This document shows, piece by piece, positions 44,491 through 57,441 of a stretch of DNA of 64,000 nucleotides. Position numbers and translations under genes: made by a program. Within the stretch, counting starts at the first letter, position 1; each line of letters starts with the position of its first letter. The DNA lies in assembly GCA_943736015.1 (NCBI GenBank), contig OX031069.1, positions 17,241,235 to 17,305,234 of the forward strand. Direction: 5' to 3'. This stretch comes from Tridacna crocea. Lineage: Eukaryota; Mollusca; Bivalvia; Cardiida; Cardiidae. The notes under the pieces are model-generated. The model had not been told where the DNA came from. It worked only from the letters and a program-made list of their open reading frames with translations, and made no database searches.

Positions 44491-46571
44491 TGGATTTAAA
44501 GTTTTCTTTAAAGGCTGCTGTGCAGTCCTTGGCAAACTGCAAAGATTTCACTGAAAATGGGCAAACATTTAAGAAAATAGGGGCGCAGAAGACCGTGTTT
44601 TGGTCTTTTCAAGCCCCTTGCAAGAATTACTTCCCTTTATCCCTCGATGCACCCACGCCCCCTCCCTAGCCCTTAACTGGATTTGCTTTTCTAACTCAGC
44701 CCACAATAAATGCTGCACATTGAAACTTTCAATTAGTCAATTTTTAGTCATCAATGTACAGTGTAAAAAAAAAAACAAAAACAAAAAAACGCCCAGAAAT
44801 TAATGCAAGATTTACTTCCCTTTAACCCTCGATGCACCCAACACCCCCCTCCCCAGCCCTTTACTGGACTTGCTTTTCTAACTCAGCCCACAATAAATGC
44901 TGCACATTAGAACTTTCAATAAGCCAAAGTGATCAATGTACAGTGTAAAAAAAAAAAACGCCCAGAAATTAATGCAAGAATTACTTCCCTTTAACCCTCG
45001 ATGTACCCAATCCCCCCCTCCCCCCAGTCCTTAACTGAATTTGCTTTTCTAACTCAGCCCACAATAAATGCTGCACATTGAAACTTTCAATAAGCCAAAG
45101 TGATCAATGTACAGTGTAAAAAGAAAACGCCCAGAAATTAATGTGACAAGTGGCTAAAAAAAGATTGTAAACTCTTTCAGTTGCTTCTTATTGCATAAAT
45201 CAAACAAAGGCAACTGAAGTGTAATTTTTCTAATCTCTTCAAACCACAACAAGAAACCCAGTTACGTTGACTATGTGCCAATTACGCTCATGCGAAAACC
45301 TCAGAAATTAATGCGACAAGTGGCTAAAAAAAGCCTGAAGACTCTCATATATCAAACAAAGGCAACTGAAGTGTAATTTTTCCAATCTCTTCAAACCGCA
45401 ACAAGAAACCCAGTTACGTCGACTACCGTCTCATAGGTGCCAGTTACGCTCATGCGAAAACCCCAGAAAATAATGCAACAAGTGGCAAAAAAAAGACTGA
45501 AGACTCTTTCAGTAGCAACTGCTTCTTATTGCATAAATCAAACAAAAGGAACTAAATTTTTAATTTATATTTTTTTCTCCAATCTCTTTATACCGTGACC
45601 ACAAATCCATTTACGTTGACTGCCATCGTATCCGCAAAAACGTGCAAAATTGACTTACGGAACATTTCATAGCAGAGGACACCTGTTGCTTAATAGGTCA
45701 AATATAGGGAATTTAGTTTCTAATATCTGTTTTTTATTTCTGCAATCTTTATTTACCGTGACGACAAACCCTTTTAGGTTGTCTATTGTCTCGCAGGTGC
45801 CACTTACGTATCCGCAAAAACATGAAAAATCGACTTATGGAATATCTTATAGCAGACGACAACTGTTGCTTGAGTCAATTATAGGGATTTTTCTTTTTCT
45901 TTTTCTCTCACTAGGGCCATTGATTTGGTTACGATGACCATCTAACCCATACGTGACTGTTACGTGCCGCGCATAAAATTGTAAAATCAGCTTCGACACT
46001 TTTGGAGGCAACTGAAACCTGTCGTACAAATCAAAGAAAGGTAAACCAAATTTTTCCCTGTTTTCTTACCAGGGTCATGAAAACATTGAACCAATTTAGA
46101 CGACCGCGTGAGTCAAAAGTCAATTTTATGTTTAATCTCTGCGCAAAATATAAAATTCAGAAGCAACCCGTTGCTGTTGCGAAAACTTTTTCCGACAAAA
46201 AAATCTTGTTCTTGTTTGAAGAATTTAGAAGTAGGCCATAAAGACACAATAAGATGTAAGAATAACTAAAAATCAATTGCTTCCTTGATAGGGTAGAAAA
46301 CATTGTGGGAAAAGGAGAAAATGCTGGTAGCCTGCATTGTCTCCTTTCCTCAGATTACTTTCAAAAGCCTTCTTTAAAAGGCGTCATGCATTGTGTGGTA
46401 AAAGGTTAATAATTATCCAATCAGAGAAGCTTTAAGGAAATCAGAATGGATACCAGCAGCCAATCAGAGAAGACTTAAGAAATTCAACAGCCAATCAGAG
46501 AGCTTCAAAATCGCTCGAAATTGGCGCCAAAATTTATCAATTAAAAAACAGTGAAAAAAAACGGCATAAAA
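44490..46571 (+). repeat. Array unit 22 (2082 bp)
   Basis: Beta A1 beginning GTCTTTTCAAG. A2 has CAAGATTTACTTCC. B1 has GCTTCTTATTGC, CAAACCACAAC and GCCAATTACGC. The B3/B4 junction has CGTGCAAAATTGAC. An extra A lies between CAGTG and CGGCATAAAA at its right end. Confidence 0.95.
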
Positions 46572-46572
46572 G
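46417..46572 (+). promoter_or_regulatory. Promoter module upstream of unit 23
   Basis: CCAAT at 46417, 46460 and 46491; E2F palindrome 46521-46530; CATAAAAG 46565-46572. One extra A between CAGTG and CGGC lengthens the E2F-to-TATA gap by 1 bp, as also in the modules before units 25 and 27. Confidence 0.6.
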
Positions 46573-46842
46573 TGGATTTAAAGTTTTCTTTAAAGGCTGC
46601 TGTGCAGTCCTTGGCAAACTGCAAAGATTTCACTGAAAATGGGCAAACATTTAAGAAAATAGGGGCGCAGAAGACCGTGTTTTGGTCTTTTCAAGTCCCT
46701 TGCAAGAATTATTTCCCTTTAACCCTCGATGCACCCACGCCCCCTCCCCAGCCCTTAACTGGATTTGCTTTTCTAACTCAGCCCACAATAAATGCTGCAC
46801 ATTGAAACTTTCAATTAGTCAATTTTTAGTGATCAATGTACA

Positions 46843-46873
<31 letters not shown>

Positions 46874-48655
46874 CGCACAGAAATTAATGCAAGAATTACT
46901 TCCCTTTAACCCTCGATGCACCCAACACCCCCCTCCCCAGCCCTTTACTGGACTTGCTTTTCTAACTCAGCCCACAATAAATGCTGCACATTAGAACTTT
47001 CAATAAGCCAAAGTGATCAATGTACAGTGTAAAAAAAAAAAAACGCCCAGAAATTAATGCAAGAATTACTTCCCTTTAACCCTCGATGTACCCAACCCCC
47101 CCCTCCCCCCAGGCCTTAACTAGATTTGCCTTTCTAACTCAGCCCACAATAAATGATGCACATTGAAACTTTCAATAAGCCAAAGTGATCAATGTACAGT
47201 GTAAAAAGAAAACGCCCAGAAATTAATGTGACAAGTGGCTAAAAAAAGATTGTAAACTCTTTCAGTTGCTTCCTATTGCATAAATCAAACAAAGGCAACT
47301 GAAGTGTAATTTTTCTAATCTCTTCAAACCGCAACAAGAAACCCAGTTACGTTGACTATGTGCCAGTTACGCTCATGCGAAAACCTCAGAAATTAATGCG
47401 ACAAGTGGCTAAAAAAAGCCTGAAGACTCTCATATATCAAACAAAGGCAACTGAAGTGTAATTTTTCCAATCTCTTCAAACCGCAACAAGAAACCCAGTT
47501 ACGTCGACTACCGTCTCATAGGTGCCAGTTACGCTCATGCGAAAACCCCAGAAAATAATGCAACAAGTGGCAAAAAAAAGACTGAAGACTCTTTCAGTAG
47601 CAACTGCTTCTTATTGCATAAATCAAACAAAAGGAACTAAATTTTTAATTTATATTTTTTTCTCCAATCTCTTTATACCGTGACCACAAATCCATTTACG
47701 TTGACTGCCATCGGATACGCGAAAACGCGAAAAATCGACTTACGGAACATTTCATAGCAGAGGACACCTGTTGCTTAATAGGTCAAATATAGGGAATTTA
47801 GTTTCTAATATCTGTTTTTTATTTCTGCAATCTTTATTTACCGTGACGACAAACCCTTTTAGGTTGTCTATTGTCTCGCAGGTGCCACTTACGTATCCGC
47901 AAAAACATGAAAAATCGACTTATGGAATATCTTATAGCAGACAACAACTGTTGCTTGAGTCAATTATAGGGATTTTTCTTTTTCTTTTTCTCTCACTAGG
48001 GCCATTGATTTGGTTACGATGACCATCTAACCCATACGTGACTGTTACGTGCCGCGCATAAAATTGTAAAATCAGCTTCGACACTTTTGGAGGCAACTGA
48101 AACCTGTCGTACAAATCAAAGAAAGGTAAACCAAATTTTTCCCTGTTTTCTTACCAGGGTCATGAAAACATTGAACCAATTTAGACGACCGCGTGAGTCA
48201 AAAGTCAATTTTATGTTTAATCTCTGCGCAAAATATAAAATTCAGAAGCATACGGTTGCTGTTGCGAAAACTTTTTCCGACAAAAAAATCTTGTTCTTGT
48301 TTGAAGAATTTAGAAGTAGGCCATAAAGACACAATAAGATGTAAGAATAACTAAAAATCAATTGCTTCCTTGATAGGGTAGAAAACATTGTGGGAAAAGG
48401 AGAAAATGCTGGTAGCCTGCATTGTCTCCTTTCCTCAGATTACTTTCAAAAGCCTTCTTTAAAAGGCGTCATGCATTGTGTGGTAAAAGGTTAATAATTA
48501 TCCAATCAGAGAAGCTTTAAGGAAATCAGAATGGATACCAGCAGCCAATCAGAGAAGACTTAAGAAATTCAACAGCCAATCAGAGAGCTTCAAAATCGCT
48601 CGAAATTGGCGCCAAAATTTATCAATTAAAAAACAGTGAAAGAAACGGCATAAAA
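46572..48655 (+). repeat. Array unit 23 (2084 bp)
   Basis: Alpha A1 with CAAGTCCCTTG and AATTATTTCCC. A3 has CCAGGCCTTAACTAG and AAATGATGCAC. It has CAGACAACAACTG and GCATACGG in its right half, and GTGAAAGAAACGG before the next anchor. It is the only GCATACGG unit followed by an alpha unit. Confidence 0.95.
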
Positions 48656-48656
48656 G
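48502..48656 (+). promoter_or_regulatory. Promoter module upstream of unit 24
   Basis: CCAAT at 48502, 48545 and 48576; E2F palindrome 48606-48615; CATAAAAG 48649-48656. The A run before the TATA-like box is interrupted by G (GAAAGAAACGG). Confidence 0.6.
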
Positions 48657-50733
48657 TGGATTTAAAGTTTTCTTTAAAGGCTGCTGTGCAGTCCTTGGCA
48701 AACTGCAAAGATTTCACTGAAAATGGGCAAACATTTAAGAAAATAGGGGCGCAGAAGACCGTGTTTTGGTCTTTTCAAGCCCCTTACAAGAATTACTTCC
48801 CTTTAACCCTCGATGCACCCACGCCCCCTCCCCAGCCCTTAACTGGATTTGCTTTTCTAACTCAGCCCACAATAAATGCTGCACATTGAAACTTTCAATT
48901 AGTCAATTTTTAGTGATCAATGTACAGTGTAAAAAAAAAACAAAAAAAAAAACGCCCAGAAATTAATGCAAGAATTACTTCCCTTTAACCCTCGATGCAC
49001 CCAACACCCCCCTCCCCAGCCCTTTACTGGACTTGCTTTTCTACCTCAGCCCACAATAAATGCTGCACATTAGAACTTTCAATAAGCCAAAGTGATCAAT
49101 GTACAGTGTAAAAAAAAAAAAACGCCCAGAAATTAATGCAAGAATTACTTCCCTTTAACCCTCGATGTACCCAACCCCCCTCCCCCCAGTCCTTAACTGG
49201 ATTTGCTTTTCTAACTCAGCCCACAATAAATGCTGCACATTGAAACTTTCAATAAGCCAAAGTGATCAATGTACAGTGTAAAAAGAAAACGCCCAGAAAT
49301 TAATGTGACAAGTGGCTAAAAAAAGATTGTAAACTCTTTCAGTTGCTTCCTATTGCATAAATCAAACAAAGGCAACTGAAGTGTAATTTTTCTAATCTCT
49401 TCAAACCGCAACAAGAAACCCAGTTACGTTGACTATGTGCCAGTTACGCTCATGCGAAAACCTCAGAAATTAATGCGACAAGTGGCTAAAAAAAGCCTGA
49501 AGACTCTCATATATCAAACAAAGGCAACTGAAGTGTAATTTTTCCAATCTCTTCAAACCGCAACAAGAAACCCAGTTACGTCGACTACCGTCTCATAGGT
49601 GCCAGTTACGCTCATGCGAAAACCCCAGAAAATAATGCAACAAGTGGCAAAAAAAAGACTGAAGACTCTTTCAGTAGCAACTGCTTCTTATTGCATAAAT
49701 CAAACAAAAGGAACTAAATTTTTAATTTATATTTTTTTCTCCAATCTCTTTATACCGTGACCACAAATCCATTTACGTTGACTGCCATCGTATCCGCGAA
49801 AACGCGAAAAATCGACTTACGAAACATTTCATAGCAGAGGACACCTGTTGCTTAATAGGTCAAATATAGGGAATTTAGTTTCTAATATCTGTTTTTTATT
49901 TCTGCAATCTTTATTTACCGTGACGACAAACCCTTTTAGGTTGTCTATTGTCTCGCAGGTGCCACTTACGTATCCGCAAAAACATGAAAAATCGACTTAT
50001 GGAATATCTTATAGCAGACGACAACTGTTGCTTGAGTCAATTATAGGGATTTTTCTTTTTCTTTTTCTCTCACTAGGGCCATTGATTTGGTTACGATGAC
50101 CATCTAACCCATATGTGACTGTTACGTGCCGCGCATAAAATTGTAAAATCAGCTTTGACACTTTTGGAGGCAACTGAAACCTGTCGTACAAATTAAAGAA
50201 AGGTAAACCAAATTTTTCCCTGTTTTCTTACCAGGGTCATGAAAACATTGAACCAATTTAGACGACCGCGTGAGTCAAAAGTCAATTTTATGTTTAATCT
50301 CTGCGCAAAATATAAAATTCAGAAGCAACCCGTTGCTGTTGCGAAAACTTTTTCCGACAAAAAAATCTTGTTCTTGTTTGAAGAATTTAGAAGTAGGCCA
50401 TAAAGACACAATAAGATGTAAGAATAACTAAAAATCAATTGCTTCCTTGATAGGGTAGAAAACATTGTGGGAAAAGGAGAAAATGCTGGTAGCCTGCATT
50501 GTCTCCTTTCCTCAGATTACTTTCAAAAGCCATCTTTAAAAGGCGTCATGCATTGTGTGGTAAAAGGTTAATAATTATCCAATCAGAAAAGCTTTAAGGA
50601 AATCAGAATGGATACCAGCAGCCAATCAGAGAAGACTTAAGAAATTCAACAGCCAATCAGAGAGCTTCAAAATCGCTCGAAATTGGCGCCAAAATTTATC
50701 AATTAAAAAACAGTGAAAAAAAACGGCATAAAA
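48656..50733 (+). repeat. Array unit 24 (2078 bp)
   Basis: Private changes: CCCCTTACAAG in A1, CTACCTCAGC in A2, TTACGAAACATTT in B4, ATATGTGACTG in B5, AAAGCCATCTTT and AATCAGAAAAG near the promoter. It shares CAGCTTTGACAC and CAAATTAAAGAAAGG only with unit 25. Confidence 0.95.
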
Positions 50734-50734
50734 G
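50579..50734 (+). promoter_or_regulatory. Promoter module upstream of unit 25
   Basis: CCAAT at 50579, 50622 and 50653; E2F palindrome 50683-50692; CATAAAAG 50727-50734. The 3' flank of the first box is changed (CCAATCAGAAAAG) and one extra A precedes CGGC. Confidence 0.58.
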
Positions 50735-52804
50735 TGGATTTAAAGTTTTCTTTAAAGGCTGCTGTGCAGTCCTTGGCAAACTGCAAAGATTTCACTGAAA
50801 ATGGGCAAACATTTAAGAAAATAGGGGCGCAGAAGACCGTGTTTTGGTCTTTTCAAGCCCCTTGCAAGAATTACTTCCCTTTAACCCTCGATGCACCCAC
50901 GCCCCCTCCCCAGCCCTTAATTGGATTTGCTTTTCTAACTCAGCCCACAATAAATGCTGCACATTGAAACTTTCAATTAGCCAATTTTTAGTGATCAATG
51001 TACAGTGTAAAAAAAAAACAAAAAAAAAAGGCCCAGAAATTAATGCAAGAATTACTTCCCTTTAACCCTCGATGCACCCAACACCCCCCTCCCCAGCCCT
51101 TTACTGGACTTGCTTTTCTAACTCAGCCCACAATAAATGCTGCACATTAGAACTTTCAATAAGCCAAAGTGATCAATGTACAGTGTAAAAAAAAAACGCC
51201 CAGAAATTAATGCAAGAATTACTTCCCTTTAACCCTCGATCTCTCCAACCCCCCCCCCCAGTCCTTAACTGGATTTGCTTTTCTAACTCAGCCCACAATA
51301 AATGCTGCACATTGAAACTTTCAATAAGCCAAAGTGATCAATGTACAGTGTAAAAAGAAAACGCCCAGAAATTAATGTGACAAGTGGCTAAAAAAAGATT
51401 GTAAACTCTTTCAGTTGCTTCCTATTGCATAAATCAAACAAAGGCAACTGAAGTGTAATTTTTCTAATCTCTTCAAACGGCAACAAGAAACCCAGTTACA
51501 TTGACTATGTGCCAGTTACGCTCATGCGAAAACCTCAGAAATTAATGCGACAAGTGGCTAAAAAAAGCCTGAAGACTCTCATATATCAAACAAAGGCAAC
51601 TGAAGTGTAATTTTTCCAATCTCTTCAAACCGCAACAAGAAATCCAGTTACGTCGACTACCGTCTCATAGGTGCCAGTTACGCTCATGCGAAAACCCCAG
51701 AAAATAATGCAACAAGTGGCAAAACAAAGACTGAAGACTCTTTCAGTAGCAACTGCTTCTTATTGCATAAATCAAACAAAAGGAACTAAATTTTTAATTT
51801 ATATTTTTTTCTCCAATCTCTTTATACCGTGACCACAAATCCATTTACGTTGACTGCCATCGTATCCGCGAAAACGCGAAAAATCGACTTACGGAACATT
51901 TCATAGCAGAGGACACCTGTTGCTTAATAGGTCAAATATAGGGAATTTAGTTTCTAATATCTGTTTTTTATTTCTGCAATCTTTATTTACCGTGACGACA
52001 AACCCTTTTAGGTTGTCTATTGTCTCGCAGGTGCCACTTACGTATCCGCAAAAACATGAAAAATCGACTTATGGAATATCTTATAGCAGACGACAACTGT
52101 TGCTTGAGTCAATTATAGGGATTTTTCTTTTTCTTTTTCTCTCACTAGGGCCATTGATTTGGTTACGATGACCATCTAACCCATACGTGACTGTTAGGTG
52201 CCGCGCATAAAATTGTAAAATCAGCTTTGACACTTTTGGAGGCAACTGAAACCTGTCGTACAAATTAAAGAAAGGTAAACCAAATTTTTCCCTTTTTTCT
52301 TACCAGGGTCATGAAAACATTGAACCAATTTAGACGACCGCGTGAGTCAAAAGTCAATTTTATGTTTAATCTCTGCGCAAAATATAAAATTCAGAAGCAA
52401 CCCGTTGCTGTTGCGAAAACTTTTTCCGACAAAAAAATCTTGTTCTTGTTTGAAGAATTTAGAAGTAGGCCATAAAGACACAATAAGATGTAAGAATAAC
52501 TAAAAATCAATTGCTTCCTTGATAGGGTAGAAAACATTGTGGGAAAAGGAGAAAATGCTGGTAGCCTGCATTGTCTCCTTTCCTCAGATTACTTTCAAAA
52601 GCCTTCTTTAAAAGGCGTCATGCATTGTGTGGTAAAAGGTTAATAATTATCCGATCAGAGAAGCTTTAAGGAAATCAGAATGGATACCAGCAGCCAATCA
52701 GAGAAGACTTAAGAAATTCAACAGCCAATCAGAGAGCTTCAAAATCGCTCGAAATTGGCGCCAAAATTTATCAATTAAAAAACAGTGAAAAAAACGGCAT
52801 AAAA
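50734..52804 (+). repeat. Array unit 25 (2071 bp), the shortest and one of the most diverged
   Basis: Shortened by contraction of the A tracts and of the A3 C tract, which follows GATCTCTCCAAC. Private changes include CTTAATTGG in A1, AAACGGCAAC and GTTACATTGAC in B1, GAAATCCAG in B2, GGCAAAACAAAG in B3, CTGTTAGGTGCC in B5 and CCCTTTTTTC in B6. Confidence 0.95.
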
Positions 52805-52805
52805 G
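52651..52805 (+). promoter_or_regulatory. Promoter module upstream of unit 26, first CCAAT box mutated
   Basis: The first box reads CCGAT (52651-52655), which should weaken NF-Y binding. The other boxes at 52694 and 52725, the E2F palindrome 52755-52764 and CATAAAAG 52798-52805 are intact. This is the only broken core element I found in the 30 modules. Confidence 0.55.
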
Positions 52806-54878
52806 TGGATTTAAAGTTTTCTTTAAAGGCTGCTGTGCAGTCCTTGGCAAACTGCAAAGATTTCACTGAAAATGGGCAAACATTTAAGAAAATAGGGGCG
52901 CAGAAGACCGTGTTTTGGTCTTTTCAAGCCCCTTGCAAGAATTACTTCCCTTTAACCCTCGATGCACCCACGCCCCCTCCCCAGCCCTTAACTGGATTTG
53001 CTTTTCTAACTCAGCCCACAATAAATGCTGCACATTGAAACTTTCACTTAGCCAATTTCTAGTGATCAATGTACAGTGTAAAAAAAAAAACAAAAAAAAA
53101 AACGCCCAGAAATTAATGCAAGAATTACTTCCCTTTAACCCTCGATGCACCCAACATCCCCCTCCCCAGCCCTTTACTGGACTTGTTTTTCTAACTCAGC
53201 CCACAATAAATGCTGCACATTAGAACTTTCAATAAGCCAAAGTGATCAATGTACAGTGTAAAAAAAAAAAACGCCCAGAAATTAATGCAAGAATTACTTC
53301 CCTTTAACCCTCGATCTACCCAACCCCCCCCCAGTCCTTAACTGGATTTGCTTTTCTAACTCAGCCCACAATAAATGCTGCACATTGAAACTTTCAATAA
53401 GCCAAAGTGATCAATGTACAGTGTAAAAAGAAAACGCCCAGAAATTAATGTGACAAGTGGCTAAAAAAAGATTGTAAACTCTTTCAGTTGCTTCCTATTG
53501 CATAAATCAAACAAAGGCAACTGAAGTGTAATTTTTCTAATCTCTTCAAACCGCAACAAGAAACCCAGTTACGTTGACTATGTGCCAGTTACGCTCATGC
53601 GAAAACCTCAGAAATTAATGCGACAAGTGGCTAAAAAAAGCCTGAAGACTCTCATATATCAAACAAAGGCAACTGAAGTGTAATTTTTCCAATCTCTTCA
53701 AACCACAACAAGAAACCCAGTTACGTCGACTACCGTCTCATAGGTGCCAGTTACGCTCATGCGAAAACTCCAGAAAATAATGCAACAAGTGGCAAAAAAA
53801 AGACTGAAGACTCTTTCAGTAGCAACTGCTTCTTATTGCATAAATCAAACAAAAGGAACTAAATTTTTAATTTATATTTTTTTCTCCAATCTCTTTATAC
53901 CGTGACCACAAATCCATTTACGTTGACTGCCATCGTATCCGCGAAAACGCGAAAAATCGACTTACGGAACATTTCATAGCAGAGGACACCTGTTGCTTAA
54001 TAGGTCAAATATAGGGAATTTAGTTTCTAATATCTGTTTCTTATTTCTGCAATCTTTATTTACCGTGACGACAAACCCTTTTAGGTTGTCTATTGTCTCG
54101 CAGGTGCCACTTACGTATCCGCAAAAACATGAAAAATCGACTTATGGAATATCTTATAGCAGACGACAACTGTTGCTTGAGTCAATTATAGGGATTTTTC
54201 TTTTTCTTTTTCTCTCACTAGGGCCATTGATTTGGTTACGATGACCATCTAACCCATACGTGACTGTTACGTGCCGCGCATAAAATTGTAAAATCAGCTT
54301 CGACACTTTTGGAGGCAACTGAAACCTGTCGTACAAATCAAAGAAAGGTAAACCAAATTTTTCCCTGTTTTCTTACCAGGGTCATGAAAACATTGAACCA
54401 ATTTAGACGACCGCGTGAGTCAAAAGTCAATTTTATGTTTAATCTCTGCGCAAAATATAAAATTCAGAAGCAACCGGTTGCTGTTGCGAAAACTTTTTCC
54501 GACAAAAAAATCTTGTTCTTGTTTGAAGAATTTAGAAGTAGGCCATAAAGACACAATAAGATGTAAGAATAACTAAAAATCAATTGCTTCCTTGATAGGG
54601 TAGAAAACATTGTGGGAAAAGGAGAAAATGCTGGTAGACCGCATTGTCTCCTTTCCTCAGATTACTTTCAAAAGCCTTCTTTAAAAGGCGTCATGCATTG
54701 TGTGGTAAAAGGTTAATAATTATCCAATCAGAGAAGCTTTAAGGAAATCAGAATGGATACCAGCAGCCAATCAGAGAAGACTTAAGAAATTCAACAGCCA
54801 ATCAGAGAGCTTCAAAATCGCTCGAAATTGGCGCCAAAATTTATCAATTAAAAAACAGTGAAAAAAAACGGCATAAAA
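52805..54878 (+). repeat. Array unit 26 (2074 bp)
   Basis: A1 ends with CACTTAGCCAATTTCTAG. A2 has CAACATCCCCC and ACTTGTTTTTC. The A3 C tract is short, after GATCTACCC. B2 has AAACCACAAC. The hairpin loop side has GGTAGACCGCATTG, which adds changes to the otherwise constant loop. Confidence 0.95.
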
Positions 54879-54879
54879 G
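54724..54879 (+). promoter_or_regulatory. Promoter module upstream of unit 27
   Basis: CCAAT at 54724, 54767 and 54798; E2F palindrome 54828-54837; CATAAAAG 54872-54879. One extra A precedes CGGC. Confidence 0.6.
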
Positions 54880-56951
54880 TGGATTTAAAGTTTTCTTTAA
54901 AGGCTGCTGTGCAGTCCTTGGCAAACTGCAAAGATTTCACTGAAAATGGGCAAACATTTAAGAAAATAGGGGCGCAGAAGACCGTGTTTTGGTCTTTTCA
55001 AGCCCCTTGCAAGAATTACTTCCCTTTAACCCTCGATGCACCCACGCCCCCTCCCCAGCCCTTAACTGGATTTGCTTTTCTAACTCAGCCCACAATAAAT
55101 GCTGCACATTGAAACTTTCAATTAGTCAATTTTTAGTGATCAATGTACAGTGTAAAAAAAAAACAAAAAAAAAACGCCCAGAAATTAATGCAAGAATTAC
55201 TTCCCTTTAACCCTCGATGCACCCAACACCCCCCTCCCCAGCCCTTTACTGGACTTGCTTTTCTAACTCAGCCCACAATAAATGCTGCACATTAGAACTT
55301 TCAATAAGCCAAAGTGATCAATGTACAGTGTAAAAAAAAAAACGCCCAGAAATTAATGCAAGAATTACTTCCCTTTAACCCTCGATCTACCCAACCCCCC
55401 CCCCCCAGTCCTTAACTGGATTTGCTTTTCTAACTCAGCCCACAATAAATGCTGCACATTGAAACTTTCAATAAGCCAAAGTGATCAATGTACAGTGTAA
55501 AAAGAAAACGCCCAGAAATTAATGTGACAAGTGGCTAAAAAAAGATTGTAAACTCTTTCAGTTGCTTCCTATTGCATAAATCAAACAAAGGCAACTGAAG
55601 TGTAATTTTTCTAATCTCTTCAAACCACAACAAGAAACCCAGTTACGTTGACTATGTGCCAGTTACGCTCATGCGAAAACCTCAGAAATTAATGCGACAA
55701 GTGGCTAAAAAAAGCCTGAAGACTCTCATATATCAAACAAAGGCAACTGAAGTGTAATTTTTCCAATCTCTTCAAACCGCAACAAGAAACCCAGTTACGT
55801 CGACTACCATCTCATAGGTGCCAGTTACGCTCATGCGAAAACCCCAGAAAATAATGCAACAAGTGGCAAAAAAAAGACTGAAGACTCTTTCAGTAGCAAC
55901 TGCTTCTTATTGCATAAATCAAACAAAAGGAACTAAATTTTTAATTTATATTTTTTTCTCCAATCTCTTTATACCGTGACCACAAATCCATTTAGGTTGA
56001 CTGCCATCGTATCCGCGAAAACGCGAAAAATCGACTTACGGAACATTTCATAGCAGAGGACACCTGTTGCTTAATAGGTCAAATATAGGGAATTTAGTTT
56101 CTAATATCTGTTTTTTATTTCTGCAATCTTTATTTACCGTGACGACAAACCCTTTTAGGTTGTCTATTGTCTCGCAGGTGCCACTTACGTATCCGCAAAA
56201 ACATGAAAAATCGACTTATGGAATATCTTATAGCAGACGACAACTGTTGCTTGAGTCAATTATAGGGATTTTTCTTTTTCTTTTTCTCTCACTAGGGCCA
56301 TTGATTTGGTTACGATGACCATCTAACCCATACGTGACTGTTACGTGCCGCGCATAAAATTGTAAAATCAGCTTCGACACTTTTGGAGGCAACTGAAACC
56401 TGTCGTACAAATCAAAGAAAGGTAAACCAAATTTTTCCCTGTTTTCTTACCAGGGTCATGAAAACATTGAACCAATTTAGACGACCGCGTGAGTCAAAAG
56501 TCAATTTTATGTTTAATCTCTGCGCAAAATATAAAATTCAGAAGCAACCGGTTGCTGTTGCGAAAACTTTTTCCGACAAAAAAATCTTGTTCTTGTTTGA
56601 AGAATTTAGGAGTAGGCCATTAAGACACAATAAGATGTAAGAATAACTAAAAATCAATTGCTTCCTTGATAGGGTAGAAAACATTGTGGGAAAAGGAGAA
56701 AATGCTGGTAGCCTGCATTGTCTCCTTTCCTCAGATTACTTTCAAAAGCCTTCTTTAAAAGGCGTCATGCATTGTGTGGTAAAAGGTTAATAATTATCCA
56801 ATCAGAGAAGCTTTAAGGAAATCAGAATGGATACCAGCAGCCAATCAGAGAAGACTTAAGAAATTCAACAGCCAATCAGAGAGCTTCAAAATCGCTCGAA
56901 ATTGGCGCCAAAATTTATCAATTAAAAAACAGTGAAAAAAACGGCATAAAA
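54879..56951 (+). repeat. Array unit 27 (2073 bp), pairs with unit 29
   Basis: It shares ACTACCATCTCATAGG in B2, TTTAGGTTGACTGCC in B3 and GGCCATTAAGAC after B6 only with unit 29. The last of these removes a TAA that ends an open frame in the other units. It starts the two-unit rhythm at the right end. Confidence 0.95.
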
Positions 56952-56952
56952 G
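56798..56952 (+). promoter_or_regulatory. Promoter module upstream of unit 28
   Basis: CCAAT at 56798, 56841 and 56872; E2F palindrome 56902-56911; CATAAAAG 56945-56952. Intact. Confidence 0.6.
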
Positions 56953-57408
56953 TGGATTTAAAGTTTTCTTTAAAGGCTGCTGTGCCGTCCTTGGCAAACT
57001 GCAAAGATTTCACTGAAAATGGGCAAACATTTAATGAAATAGGGGCGCAGAAGACCGTGTTTTGGTCTTTTCAAGCCCCTTGCAAGAATTACTTCCCTTT
57101 AACCCTCGATGCACCCACGCCCCCTCCCCAGCCCTTAACTGGATTTGCTTTTCTAACTCAGCCCACAATAAATGCTGCACATTGAAACTTTCAATTAGTC
57201 AATTTTTAGTGATCAATGTACAGTGTAAAAAAAAAAAAAAAAGAAAAAAAAACGCCCAGAAATTAATGCAAGAATTACTTCCCTTTAACCCTCGATGCAC
57301 CCACGCCCCCTCCCCAGCCCTTAACTGGATTTGCTTTTCTAACTCAGCCCACAATAAATGCTGCACATTGAAACTTTCAATTAGTCAATTTTTAGTGATC
57401 AATGTACA

Positions 57409-57441
<33 letters not shown>

